From Nemertoderma westbladi (Eukaryota > Xenacoelomorpha > Nemertodermatida > Nemertodermatidae), in the NCBI GenBank assembly GCA_032718475.1, contig JAUCBJ010000822.1, forward strand, positions 1-45,174: a DNA stretch of 45,174 nucleotides, in the 5' to 3' direction. A model generated the notes under the pieces. That model saw only the letters and a program-made list of their open reading frames with translations. It ran no database searches and was not told where the DNA came from. Position 1 is the stretch's first letter, and every line of letters begins with the position of its first letter. The position numbers were made by a program, and so were the translations under genes. Shown piece after piece: positions 1 through 10,130 of the stretch.

Positions 1-540
1 TCCTATTTATTGGCTTATGGCAGATAAGTCCCATCATTGGTCCACAGGCGGCCGATTTGTATGTGTCGGTGACTTTGGTAAGTCCTGGTACATATGGAGC
101 TGTCACGCCATATACAAGACCTGAGCATCCAACAAGTTGGGGAGTTTATGTCCAACTATGCGCTCGATATCATGCGATATCACCGAACCTGTATTTGATG
201 ATCGTGTCATCCCGAATAACCCTGCTGATGGCATGCGGCAGTTGATTGATCTTCAGTTCAATGTTCCAGTCATAGGTCGCCAGATTGAATAATTCTTGGT
301 TGTTACTTCATCATCGAATATAACGAATCCTTCCTTATGAACTGCTTCAACGAATCTCTACCACTGTTGCGCAGTGGTTGCTTCGTGGTCATTAGGATTC
401 CGAAGTTCGATTCCGTTCTAGATGTTACGCAATGAAGATATTTTGCTGCGGCGTTGTCTAATGCTGGTGTTCCATAGGTTCCGATGAGATGACTCTCGTG
501 GTTGACCCAAAAGTGATCCTGGATGTTGCGAACTTTATCT
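1..540 (-). pseudogene. Decayed homologue of the BEL element's exonuclease-like ORF
   Basis: Read on the minus strand, this stretch matches residues about 45-245 of the ORF at 28171-29889 across three frames. Shared blocks in order are QDHF, GTYGTPxLDNA, a FDDE/LDDE acidic block, LxTY followed by LPxAI/V, D-x-ERI-V/I-G, NLLDxQ, MTAP and GLxCHKP. The copy is broken: a frameshift near position 310, a TAA next to it, another shift near 175 and one near 95. It runs off the left edge of the window, so length and LTR context are unknown. Divergence is far greater than between the two LTRs at 17534 and 31404, so it is not a fresh copy of that element. It is most likely a relic of another BEL-type element, or a free-standing relative of the gene. 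The relationship is clear by eye; function is inferred only through the intact homologue. Confidence 0.72.
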
Positions 541-953
541 GTCTGCGGTATCTGGGCTGCACTAGCACTTTGCTATTATTGCCTAGATGCTGCAGAATAT
601 TTACAAATACAATAAGTTATGTATAATTGATATATGTATTGCGTATACCTATATTCATATGGAATTGATTGGAAAAAATTAAATCCAATTAAAAGAAAGA
701 AACGACGTTGCGACAACTATGGAGAATCGGGAAGCCTGGAAGAATCTTATTTCCACTGTCCGAGTTCGCTCGACCTACTGTAGTAGTAGTAGAACTAGGT
801 TAGTTAATTTTCTTGAAACTACTTTTCAAGTACTAGAAAGTACTTGATTTTTTTTTTACTGAAATGTAATACTACCTAAAGTCCATTTTTTAAATTAGGC
901 TGCAGCTTATTTTTGGCCATGACTTCGCGAGATTAGATTATGGGAGGGTGATC
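541..953. other. No gene seen; AT-rich spacer
   Basis: No open frame or repeat structure beyond short A/T runs and a TAG trinucleotide run near 781. The upstream part may continue the decayed minus-strand copy at 1-540, but I could not align it. Confidence 0.5.
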
Positions 954-1816
954 TTGCTGCAGCCAATAGCGACTGGCTGCAGCCAATAGCAACAGCCGCA
1001 GCCAATAGCGACTGGCCACCGCCAATAGCAACTAGCCGCAGCCAATAGCAACTAGCCGCAGCCAATAGCGACTGGCCGCAGCCAATAGCGACTGGCCGCA
1101 GCCAATAGCGACTGGCCGCAGCCAATAGCGACTGGCCGCAGCCAATAGCGACTGGCCGCAGCCAATAGCGACTGGCCGCAGCCAATAGCGACTGGCCGCA
1201 GCCAATAGCGACTGGCCGCAGCCAATAGCGACTGGCCGCAGCCAATAGCGACTGGCCGCAGCCAATAGCGACTGGCCGCAGCCAATAGCGACTGGCCGCA
1301 GCCAATAGCGACTGGCCGCAGCCAATAGCGACTGGCCGCAGCCAATAGCGACTGGCCGCAGCCAATAGCGACTGGCCGCAGCCAATAGCAACTGGCCGCA
1401 GCCAATAGCGACTGGCCGCAGCCAATAGCGACTGGCCGCAGCCAATAGCGACTGGCCGCAGCCAATAGCGACTGGCCGCAGCCAATAGCGACTGGCCGCA
1501 GCCAATAGCGACTGGCCGCAGCCAATAGCGACTGGCCGCAGCCAATAGCGACTGGCCGCAGCCAATAGCGACTGGCCGCAGCCAATAGCGACTGGCCGCA
1601 GCCAATAGCGACTGGCCGCAGCCAATAGCGACTGGCCGCAGCCAATAGCGACTGGCCGCAGCCAATAGCGACTGGCCGCAGCCAATAGCGACTGGCCGCA
1701 GCCAATAGCGACTGGCCACAGCCAATAGCGACTGGCCACAGCCAATAGCGACTGGCCGCAGCCAATAGCGACTGGCCGCAGCCAATAGCGACTGGCCGCA
1801 GCCAATAGTGACTGGC
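954..1816. repeat. 20-bp satellite array with one CCAAT box per unit
   Basis: About 43 head-to-tail copies of the unit GCCGCAGCCAATAGCGACTG. The central copies (about 1060-1700) are nearly invariant and the outer ones diverge, as expected from unequal exchange. Each unit has CAGCCAATAGC, close to the NF-Y/CCAAT-box consensus. Because 20 is not a multiple of 3 and the unit has no stop on the minus strand, long open frames appear in all three minus frames with the same 20-residue period; these are repeat artefacts, not genes. Confidence 0.95.
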
Positions 1817-1829
1817 CTTAGGTTTAGAA

Positions 1830-2085
1830 TTTAGGTTCCATCTTGGTGTAGTGGTCGCATTTAATTCACATCTCCCGTAGGTCGTGGGTTCGATCCTCAC
1901 ATGGGCGAGGGCAGTTTTCGTTTCGGCACTATTGCTTTAATGGGACCAGCCAGGGCGCATCTCTACCTTGCATCCTTAAGTGGTAGCTAAATGAGTACTG
2001 GAGTTTCCTCTGGGGAGCAAAGTTCTGGGGGGACCGCACTGGAAATAAGTCGTCAGACTTTGTGCGTAATCTTAAATTTATTTTT
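1830..2085 (+). mobile_element. tRNA-derived SINE inserted in the 20-bp satellite
   Basis: A pol III A-box-like TGGTGTAGTGG lies at 1844-1854 and a B-box GGTTCGATCCTC at 1887-1898, with tRNA-like spacing. A non-tRNA body follows to about 2085. Satellite units resume directly afterwards, so it reads as an insertion into the array. There is no proper acceptor stem or clean 3' tail, so it is not a functional tRNA. Confidence 0.6.
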
Positions 2086-2295
2086 TGGCTGCAGCCAAAT
2101 ACGACTGGCCACAGCCAATAACGACTGGCCGCAGCCAATAGCGACTGGCCGCAGCCAATGAATAGCGACTTACCGAAGCCACTAGCTACTGGCCGAAGCC
2201 ACTAGCTACTAGCCGAAGCCACTAGCTACTAGCCGAAGCCACTAGCTACTGGCCGCAGCCACTAGCTACTGACTGTATAACCACTAGTTACTGGG
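2086..2295. repeat. Diverged second block of the 20-bp satellite
   Basis: The array resumes with three or four CCAAT-bearing units, then shifts to a derived unit in which the core reads GAAGCCACTAGCTACT, five to six copies. The CCAAT box is lost in this subfamily. It decays into single copy near 2295. Confidence 0.85.
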
Positions 2296-2345
2296 AGTAA
2301 TAGCTACTGACAAAACTCTGGTCTGGAACGAAAATACTGGCCACA

Positions 2346-2373
2346 CCCCCCCCCCCCCCCCCCCCCCCCCCCC
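2346..2373. repeat. Poly-C run of 28
   Basis: Uninterrupted 28-C homopolymer separating the satellite region from LINE-A. Its exact length is likely to be uncertain in any assembly. Confidence 0.9.
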
Positions 2374-2439
2374 ATGCATATTTATTTATATACTGAGATA
2401 TCAATGCTTTCCGAGTGATTTATACAAAAAAAATTTATC

Positions 2440-3636
2440 ATAAAATATACATAAATGTAGAAATGCAGAAAACATACATTTAAAACATACAGAAACCTAC
2501 TAGACAGCATACTACGAACAGCTAAGAAAGACTTCTAAAGTAAAGCACTGCATTTCAAAACTCAGACAACAAGAATAGTATGGAAACACATAAAAGGACT
2601 CCTTCAAAGACAACATAAACAATCCACACCATCACTGATAATCAACAACAAGCGCACATACACAGACCATCAGGAGATTACTAACTGTTTCAATAGTTAT
2701 TATCAAACTGTAGGTATTACATTACACAAACAGATACCAAAACCGAACGGATCTCCTCTAGACTACCTCCCACAGACAGAACCTTCTGAAAAACTACACA
2801 CCTTCTATTCTATTACCCCTCAAGAAATAATACTAACTGCCAACGGATTAAACGGATGACGAACTGCCAGCCGCTGCCGTGTACCCGACCATCACACTAA
2901 TAGCTGAATTGCTCTCATACATTGTGAATATATCTCTCAGTAGCGGCTCAGTACCAAAACAAATGAAAATTGCCCGTATCACACATATTTTCAAATCAGA
3001 AAATCCGACATTCGTACAAAATTACAGACCAATCTGATATTGGATATCGGATACTTACTTACTTCTCAAAATTACTCAAAAAAATTGTACACACCGAACT
3101 AACAGACTATTTAACCATACAGGCAATATTAACACCAGCACAATTCGGATTTAGAACATAACGGTCCACCCAACACGCATTATTAACCCTCCTAGAACAT
3201 GTGACTAATTCACTGGACAAGGGTGAGTTCACTGTGGGGGTGCCTCTGGACCTCTCTAAGGCATTTGATACAGTGAACCACCAAATATTACTACAAACAT
3301 TACATTGCTACATCGATACGGGATTACAGGTACAGCGCTCAACTGGTTCACGAACTACCTCACTGACAGAATACAATATGTTACAGTAGCAAACGGGAAA
3401 TCGAAAGAACTTACAACGCACATAGGCTTACCGCAAGGCAGCTTACTAAGCCCATTACTGTTATTATTTACACTACCGACATCACAAACCTATTCAACAA
3501 CCACATATTTATTTTGTTTGCTGATGACACGAACATTCTAAAATTAGGAACGGACATTCATCAACTTATCTCACAACTAAACGACGATTTATCTAAACTG
3601 ACTAAATGGTTACAATTAAACCGACTATCCCTCAAT
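2440..3636 (+). pseudogene. LINE-A reverse transcriptase fragment (5' part of split copy)
   Basis: Remnant of a Jockey/CR1-type non-LTR retrotransposon ORF2, starting between endonuclease and RT. Visible RT blocks: NYRPI near 3025, an FGFR block near 3145, motif A (LDLSKAFDTVNH) near 3248, GLPQGSLLSPLL near 3425 and the catalytic FADD near 3515. Several frameshifts and stops break it, including a TGA near 2857. The fragment stops in the segment just after the fingers/palm; the next part of the same protein resumes at 10578, past the inserted LINE-B, in the same reading frame. It is a dead copy that served as insertion target. Confidence 0.85.
3632..3636. repeat. Target-site duplication TCAAT, left copy (LINE-B)
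   Basis: TCAAT occurs here and again at 10573-10577. Taking out everything from 3637 to 10577 brings the two halves of the LINE-A RT together in one frame, which supports this as the insertion site. The right copy merges with the TTATC tail, so the true duplication could be a base or two different. Confidence 0.7.
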
Positions 3637-3675
3637 CAGTCTGCTATAGCCAGCTATCTGATACAATTTCTTCTG

Positions 3676-5367
3676 ATGGAGCCTAGCCGACTACTAGATC
3701 TACCCGACTTAGGAGCTTGGAGCAATAAATAACTGAGAAAGAAACTGCAGTTCCTTAATCTATCGATTACAGGATCTCGATCCTCATTAATTCTACGACT
3801 TAATAAACAATTTAAAGAAAATGGATACACCAACACCAATGACAACACGCTCACAGATGACGACAGCTCATGGTCTTCCTGCTCAGAGATCTCAACTAAT
3901 GAAGATAACGGTGATGGACCCAAAAACTTTCATGTAGGCGTTACTAATTCTAATCCGGATCCGGATCCAACTATAATTACCGAATCTGCAGACACTCCGG
4001 ATGTTGCCAGTGAAACGATAATCAACCGATTGCTATACCTCGAGGATTCGTTAAAAACACTTTTTACTATACGCGAACAGGATCTTAAGTGAATAAAGGT
4101 ACTTGAAGAACAGATAATACTCCTCACACACTACTCTTCTGGAAAGGGGACCGAGTTAATGGGACAACTATCTAATGAGGGAACTAATACAAACGGCAAC
4201 CCCCCAACCCCGCGGATATCTATCAGGCAGGGCCAGGGTCTGACTGAGGATTCTCAATCGTTTCCATTACCGGTACTCAGCTTAACTCAGAATGAGACAT
4301 CCTCACTATCAGAAATCGGTAGGGGCCTAAACGAATCACCAGTCCTTCTTCCGGACAACTCATCGTTGTTGACTGGTGACAGTGGAAATACGGCTGATAA
4401 TACGGTATTGCCACGTAACACTGAAACAACAACTTCGGTGGGCTTACAATGTAATAGCCTGAACGAAATTACTCCTGAAAGAGGTGCGCCCATAGCGGCA
4501 CCAAACAAATTCACCAAGGTCGACAATGGAAGGCATTCTACTGAAGAAATCTCTACACTGCTATTTATGGATAGCAATAGGAAGTTTGTCTACCCACGCA
4601 AAATAAACCGATTCGCTAAAATGGTACCAACACAAACGTCACAAATATTGTTAGAAAATATACAAACAGCTTCGAGTATATATAATAATATAGAGCACGT
4701 ATATATACAAACAGGAACTAATGATGTTGATAACGCTAGTCAATATCGCAACCCAGTAGAACTCACGAGAAATCTGAAGGAGAGCGTCAAAGCCATTAAT
4801 CAGAAATGGCCGGATGCGAACATCTGTTTATCTGCACTTATTGCGCGAGCGGACAAAAGCGTTACCCCAATTAACAACGAAATTAGCAAAGTTTGTAGAG
4901 ATTTAGATATAACCTTCGTTCATCATGCTAACCTTACCACGATACATCTATATGATGATAAACACCTTTCTCATAACGCTATGGGTCTATATGTTAGCAA
5001 TATTAAGCGTGCGTTATTTGGAAAGTCACAACCCCGGTACCCAATGGGAGCGCGCTTTAATAACAACAATATTCAACATCCAAGTCAACCATCTGAACGG
5101 CCATTGATCCGGACCCACAGGGCCTATTACTGGCCGCAACCGGGGTCCTATAGAGAACACCAACCTACTAACCCTACTCCAACCCTACAGCCGAAATCGA
5201 GCTGGATACCCCAGTCAGTAGATATTCTGGACGCACACCGCTCTAGTTATACTTACTACTTTAATCAGGACGTGGCGGTACTAACATACCGCACACCACT
5301 ACCAGTAAGGGTTTCGATGGGTGGGCGAATCACGGTGAAGGAGGAAGGGTGTTCAATGCTGTTATAG
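3676..5367 (+). pseudogene. LINE-B ORF1: SAP-like segment plus SGNH-hydrolase-like domain
   Basis: A single frame runs from ATG 3676 to the stop at 5365-5367, interrupted by two in-frame stops, TAA at 3730 and TGA at 4090; the longest uninterrupted piece begins at 4159 (402 residues). Around 3733-3830 the translation has the helix-turn-helix spacing of a SAP DNA-binding motif. A Ser/Thr/Asn-rich linker follows. From about 4555 comes an SGNH/GDSL-type domain: block I FMDSN (the usual GDS glycine is Met), block III GTND near 4711, and the terminal catalytic pair DDKHLS near 4955. Esterase-type ORF1 proteins are known in CR1-like LINEs; the SAP addition is less usual. Catalytic competence is uncertain because of the block I change. 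Confidence 0.75.
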
Positions 5368-5481
5368 ATCTAATGAGAGCGATAGGCGAATCCAAAGACC
5401 AGTATTAATATATTACGGGATGACAGTAGAGTCATACAATATAATAACCACCTCTAAATGACTTAATTAATTACATTCATT

Positions 5482-6506
5482 TTTATAAAAGATATAATTG
5501 CATTTTTGTCAGTTTTGTCAGTCGATGTACAATTGTGCAATAAAATAGAATTACTACTGGGCGTATGTCTAACTTTAGTGGTCTGCATTACAGGTGTAAG
5601 TTTTTTAACCACACCTCACAAATATTTTATCATTAAAAATGTTTTTTAATATATTACATAAATTTAATTCAAGCGTCACTATCTTATTGATATACATTGT
5701 TATAAATTATTGTATATATTTTCTACCTATCCTACCTGGTACACCGCCAATGAACCCATGTCTACCCGTATATACATATGAAAATAAAACTACGAATATA
5801 CTCTTAATAATATACTCTATTAATAAATAATCTCAATAAATTAAACGACCTAGGTTATGACCACTATTCTAACATTAGTACAATTTCTAGAGAAATATTG
5901 TGCAATATAGTGATAAAAACCTTTATATGTTGTTGGAATATTTTATCTGTGCCAGTACTTACAATTTTCACTCAACTCTCGACTTTAGTAGTTGTATTTG
6001 CAGGAATATTATTACAAAAACAATTTACCAATAAAAAAATTGTGCTAATAACAATATTCCAAAAATTTAGACTCAAATACCGAGGAAATATTCCAACATA
6101 TATGGGATATGAATTTGGATTGCTTTGGTTAGTCGGGCTGCTATTTATTTCTATTCAAAATTATTGCTATTGCTATTCAACGTACATTATATGCATAAAA
6201 CTAATTGATCCTACATATAAAATTAAAAATTGGCATCCAAAATTGCAGACAGCAACTGAAACTCTAAAAACAAATAAAGAAATTATTTCAGCCCTTTGCG
6301 TTATTTTTATTATTTTTAATTCCTATACTTTTCTGAGGAATGACCTCAATTTTACAAAATACAACAATTATTTACACTGGCAGTAAACTTACAAACCAAA
6401 ATTAAAAAGTAATTTATTACTAATATATCATGCAGTAGCATTATCCTTCACAATATATCGAAGCTCTATATTAGATATACTCCTTATTCTCGCGGTAACA
6501 ATCAAT
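5482..6506 (+). pseudogene. LINE-B ORF2 N-terminal membrane-spanning leader
   Basis: Between ORF1 and the endonuclease a coding-like stretch runs through frame segments 5482-5649, about 5639-5830 and about 5829-6386, then in the endonuclease frame from 6387. The breaks are two frameshifts and one TAA at 6384-6386. Its translation is strikingly hydrophobic, with about six to eight candidate transmembrane helices, for example near 5530-5610, 5670-5740, 5930-6020, 6110-6190, 6285-6335 and 6455-6520. The last helix runs straight into the 2A-like motif at 6522-6551. Composition is AT-rich, which favours hydrophobic codons by chance, but the common frame with the endonuclease argues for real coding. 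I know of no standard LINE domain that matches it. Confidence 0.5.
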
Positions 6507-6521
6507 ATGCTTCTCCTAATG

Positions 6522-6551
6522 TCAGGAAATATCCATCCTAATCCGGGCCCA
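6522..6551 (+). other. 2A-like (NPGP) motif at the start of LINE-B ORF2 endonuclease
   Basis: The translation reads SGNIHPNPGP, following a hydrophobic run. The 2A consensus is D-V/I-E-x-N-P-G-P; here the D and E positions are N and H, so ribosome skipping would probably be weak or lost. NPGP-type 2A sequences at this place are known in APE-type LINEs of several animals. Confidence 0.7.
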
Positions 6552-8183
6552 CGACGAACTAAAACAAAAAACAAACATAAACAGACTCGTCGTGATATGC
6601 AACAAACATATACTAAACATACTATACACAATTACTCTGATAAATTAAGTAAAAAATATAATATCTATCAATATATAGAGGAAAAAAAAGATTATACAAA
6701 ATTTCTACACATAAATGCACGCAGCCTAGTAAAAAATGGTGATGAGTTACGGGATTTAGCTAAGGGTGCACCCAACCTAATAATTTCTGTGACAGAGACC
6801 TGGCTTAAAAATTATCACCATAATTGCATTGTTAATATACCGGGATACACTCCATACAGAAGAGACCGAAAGAATAAGCGAGGTGGGGGTATCTTTGTTT
6901 ACATTCCAGAATATATACATAGCAAAATTCGCTCGGATATAAAATCAGATAATAATATTGAATCAATGTGGATACAGGTAGGGTCCATATTACTCTGTAC
7001 AGTGTATAATCCACCTCGCGCTAACCCAAATTTCATATCGCAATTTTCGGAAGAAATAGAAACAGCCATTCTATTAGAGCCTAATAGCCAAATCATTATC
7101 CAGGGAGACCTTAACATTAATATCTTAAACAAAAATACGCCAACGTCCAAGGATCTACTCACATCGTTCAATGCCTTAGATTTATCAATACAAAATACAA
7201 TAGAACCAACCCGCATAACTAGAAAAACACCAACATTAATCGACCTAGTAGCTACAAACATGCCGACAAACAAAATCTTAGAAAATAAAGTTTTTCCATG
7301 CTTCTATTCCGATCATGAGTATACTGTCTTCACTCTTAATGTAAATGTTTTAAATAAACAACAAAAAAAAGTACAAAACGAGTGGATTACTTATAGGGAT
7401 TTTAATAATTTTCAAGAACTGGCATTTTTAAACGAAATAAATAACATCATATGGGATGAGCTTTACCAAATTAATGACATAGATTCAAAAGTAAACTTTT
7501 TTGAAAAGCAAATTGAATCTATTCTTGATAAACATGCACCAATTCGACGAAAACTAATAAAAAAGTTAATTAATTACAGAACTAAACCTGAATGGGAAAC
7601 AATAGAACTTTCTGCCTTGCGAATTGAAAAATATAAGAAACTTAATAAATGGCGTTTCACAAAAACAGCTAACGACTTCGTGGAATACAAATTAGCGCGC
7701 AACAAATTTAATAATGTCAACAAGTATTTAAAAAATCAATTCATAAAAAAAAAATATTTAAACCAAACAAATTCAAAAGGCAGATGGAAAGTAATCAATA
7801 CGATACTGGGTAGAAACAAACAAAAATTTTCAGTTGATGAAATCAAACATAAGGGAATTATATATACAGATAAATCAATAATTGCAAACCTTTTCAATGA
7901 AATATTCATCGACTTGGGGAATTTTAACATATCCAATAACACAAAAGAGACAAATAGGAACACTAACAATCTAAATCTAGAAGCAAACTGTGCCTTCGCC
8001 AACATTTCACCATTTTTAACAATGGACATCATCAAAAATTTAAATCAAAATAAACCAAGTCCTTCCCCTATTCCGATCAAAATACTGAAATTAACCAATC
8101 CAAAAATTTATATACAACTGACCCACATTTTTAATAGCTGTCTAACCAAATCATATTTCCCAGAAAGATTTAAAAAAGCCGTG

Positions 8184-8188
8184 GTAAC
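8184..8188. repeat. Target-site duplication GTAAC, left copy (solo LTR)
   Basis: GTAAC at 8184-8188 is repeated at 8743-8747, immediately flanking the solo LTR. A 5-bp duplication is usual for BEL/Pao integration. Confidence 0.85.
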
Positions 8189-8742
8189 TGTGACGGGATC
8201 TACGGATCCCGATTTATCCGTTTGGGTTTTCTATCTACGCGTCCCCGCCGTGTATATGAAAAGGTTCGTTAAGAGTTCTGATGTTCGGTAATATGTATAA
8301 AGGTATAATATAGTTGATATAGCACAGTTGAATGGATGACACGGTTACCGGTAGATAAGTATTACATGTGATGGCGGTAGCGGACGGTGATAGAAGTCAC
8401 CGTTCCACCCTACTGAACTGACTGAGTAAACTGAATGAATGCTGCATCGACCGGTAATATATATTGCACGGTTTGGCCGTTGTTACTGTACCCAGTCGAT
8501 GCTTCCCCCCTATTGGCTAATATCCTACTTGTCACCCTTTGCCCCCTTCTGAAGTGCTTCCCTTCGCCCTTGCTATTCTCTCTCTGTCAGGGGTGTAACC
8601 CCTGACCCCTATTGTGCGTTTGTTTCTCCTTCCCACTTTGTTGGGGTGACACGAGGTTGATATTGGTAATCAACCTCGTGCTCCCAATATTGCTTAACGG
8701 CTCACTTTATGGGGTTGGTTAGCGGAATTGAATACGCTAACA
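8189..8742 (-). mobile_element. Solo LTR related to the BEL/Pao LTRs, minus orientation
   Basis: In reverse complement it begins TGTTAGC and ends CCCGTCACA, the same termini as the LTRs at 17534 and 31404. It shares their internal blocks in order: a CCCATAAAG block, the CAATATTGGGAGC block, the GGGTCAGGGG block and the terminal GGATCC-type hairpin. It is 554 bp against 537 and clearly diverged, so it belongs to the same family but a different, older lineage. The 5-bp duplication shows a genuine integration followed by LTR-LTR recombination. It splits the LINE-B ORF2; net insertion of 559 bases also shifts the frame. Confidence 0.9.
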
Positions 8743-8747
8743 GTAAC

Positions 8748-10130
8748 TCCAATTTACAAAAAAGATGATAAACTCGATCCCACAAACTACAGACCAATTT
8801 CTGTTATTAATCCTTTAGCTAAGGTGTTCGAAAAAATACTCTCGTTACAAATGCAAAGCTACATTAGAAAAAACAAATTGCTGTTCCCATGCCAATTTGG
8901 GTTTAGGGCTGGGTATTCATTCTACACAGGATGCAATTTTATATTTAAGCGAATGTTGGCGAGCTCAGCTAGACTCAAACAACTATGTAGCTGTTGCTTT
9001 TCTTGACTTAAGTAAAGCATTTAATTCGGTAGACTACCATACCAGACATTACTTGGCAAATTATCACAACTAGGTTTTCATCCAACTGCTCTTAAACTTA
9101 TAGAAAGTTATCTATACAATAGGGTTCAACAAGTTAAAATAGACAACATAACTTCCCCATGGGCGAGAGAACAACGAGGAATCCACCAAGGGACTCTATG
9201 TGGCCCCTTACTCTTCTCCTTATACACCAACGACTTCCCCAACTACCTATCACACTGTGCTAATATTATTTTATATGCTGACGATACTGTAATATATACG
9301 ACGGCTAAGGATCCACATGTAGCAACCCATTTATTAAGTTTAAATATCAATAAAATGTCGACAATTTATAACACTAATAGGATGAAATTAAACCCAGAAA
9401 AAACAGAATACTTACTACTATCTCCTCGAAAACCCAACGAACAGACTAATAACATTAAACTAAATATTGACAATGCACCTCCCATAGAACAAAGCACTAC
9501 AGTAAAATATCTGGGTGTATTAATAAATAAATACCTTAATTGGAAAGAACAAATCGAAAAATCTCTTCAAAAAATGGCAATTTCACTGTCTTGTATTCGA
9601 AAAATAAAAGGCCAACTACCCAATTCAACTAAAATCAATATATATAAATCGCTTGTCTTGCCACATCACCACTACTGCTGTATGTTATTAACCTCACTCC
9701 ACAATCGACATGGTTACAAAACGTTATTATACAAATACGAAAAAATACAAAATATGGCTTTGAGAACAATTTTTCAGAACATTCAGGGACAGAACTTCGA
9801 GAAAGGGCAAAAATACCTACACTTTCTCAATATAGGAGCTTCTTCGGCCTAATTTTCTTATTTAGATACATATACAACTTAAGCAAACCATTCAAACTCC
9901 TAGAGCTACCGTATTTAAAACGTAACAATACGCAATTAAATTCTAGAACATACAATCTGAAACTTCCACGCACAACAAGTACACAGGCCCACTACAATAT
10001 TAATACATACCTAATAAAACAATGGAATGCCCTGCCTATTTCAATACGCAAAATAAAAAAATTCCAAACATACAAATCTAAACTACACAAACACTTATTA
10101 ACTAGGTATAACAGGGAGGAAATTACATAG
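8748..10130 (+). pseudogene. LINE-B ORF2, reverse transcriptase and C-terminal domain (part 2)
   Basis: Continues the ORF2 after the solo LTR. RT blocks: NYRPIS near 8790, QFGFRAG near 8895, motif A (LDLSKAF) near 9003, QGTLCGPLLF near 9190, catalytic YADD near 9276, and the KYLGV thumb block near 9508. Frameshifts lie near 8925, 9040 and in the 9780-9850 region, where the frame changes so that the C-terminal part ends at TAG 10128-10130. The C-terminal region (SLHNRHG block and after) is also found in the related fragment at 36240-36730. Confidence 0.85.

Larger units (their letters stand above)
6507..8188 (+). pseudogene. LINE-B ORF2, APE endonuclease and start of RT (part 1)
   Basis: An open frame of about 560 residues before the solo LTR interrupts it. 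Endonuclease blocks are intact to the eye: HINARSL with ETW (metal-binding E), an RRDR-RGGGI block, the YNPP block, QGDLNIN (catalytic D and N), and the terminal SDHE block. A charged Lys/Asn-rich linker leads to the RT, whose first block is cut at 8188 by the LTR insertion. The Met at 6507 lies inside the last hydrophobic helix, so it is not necessarily the native start; the frame extends upstream to 6387. The protein would nick target DNA and prime reverse transcription. Confidence 0.85.

Noticed and set aside
57-245. 62-residue plus-strand ORF
   Set aside because: The minus strand of the same segment aligns with the exonuclease-like protein; the plus frame is a shadow.
907-1900. Three long minus-strand ORFs with a 20-residue period
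   Set aside because: They follow from a 20-bp satellite unit without stops in any minus frame; no start context, promoter or independent coding signal.
1839-1906. Functional tRNA gene
   Set aside because: A and B boxes are present but there is no pairing acceptor stem; read as a SINE head. The same holds for 11210-11270 and 39022-39100.
954-2295. CRISPR array
   Set aside because: Units are contiguous with no unique spacers, and the window is eukaryotic.
5898-6386. Stand-alone host membrane protein
   Set aside because: It is in frame with the LINE-B endonuclease and lies inside the LINE bounded by TCAAT, so it is treated as an ORF2 leader.
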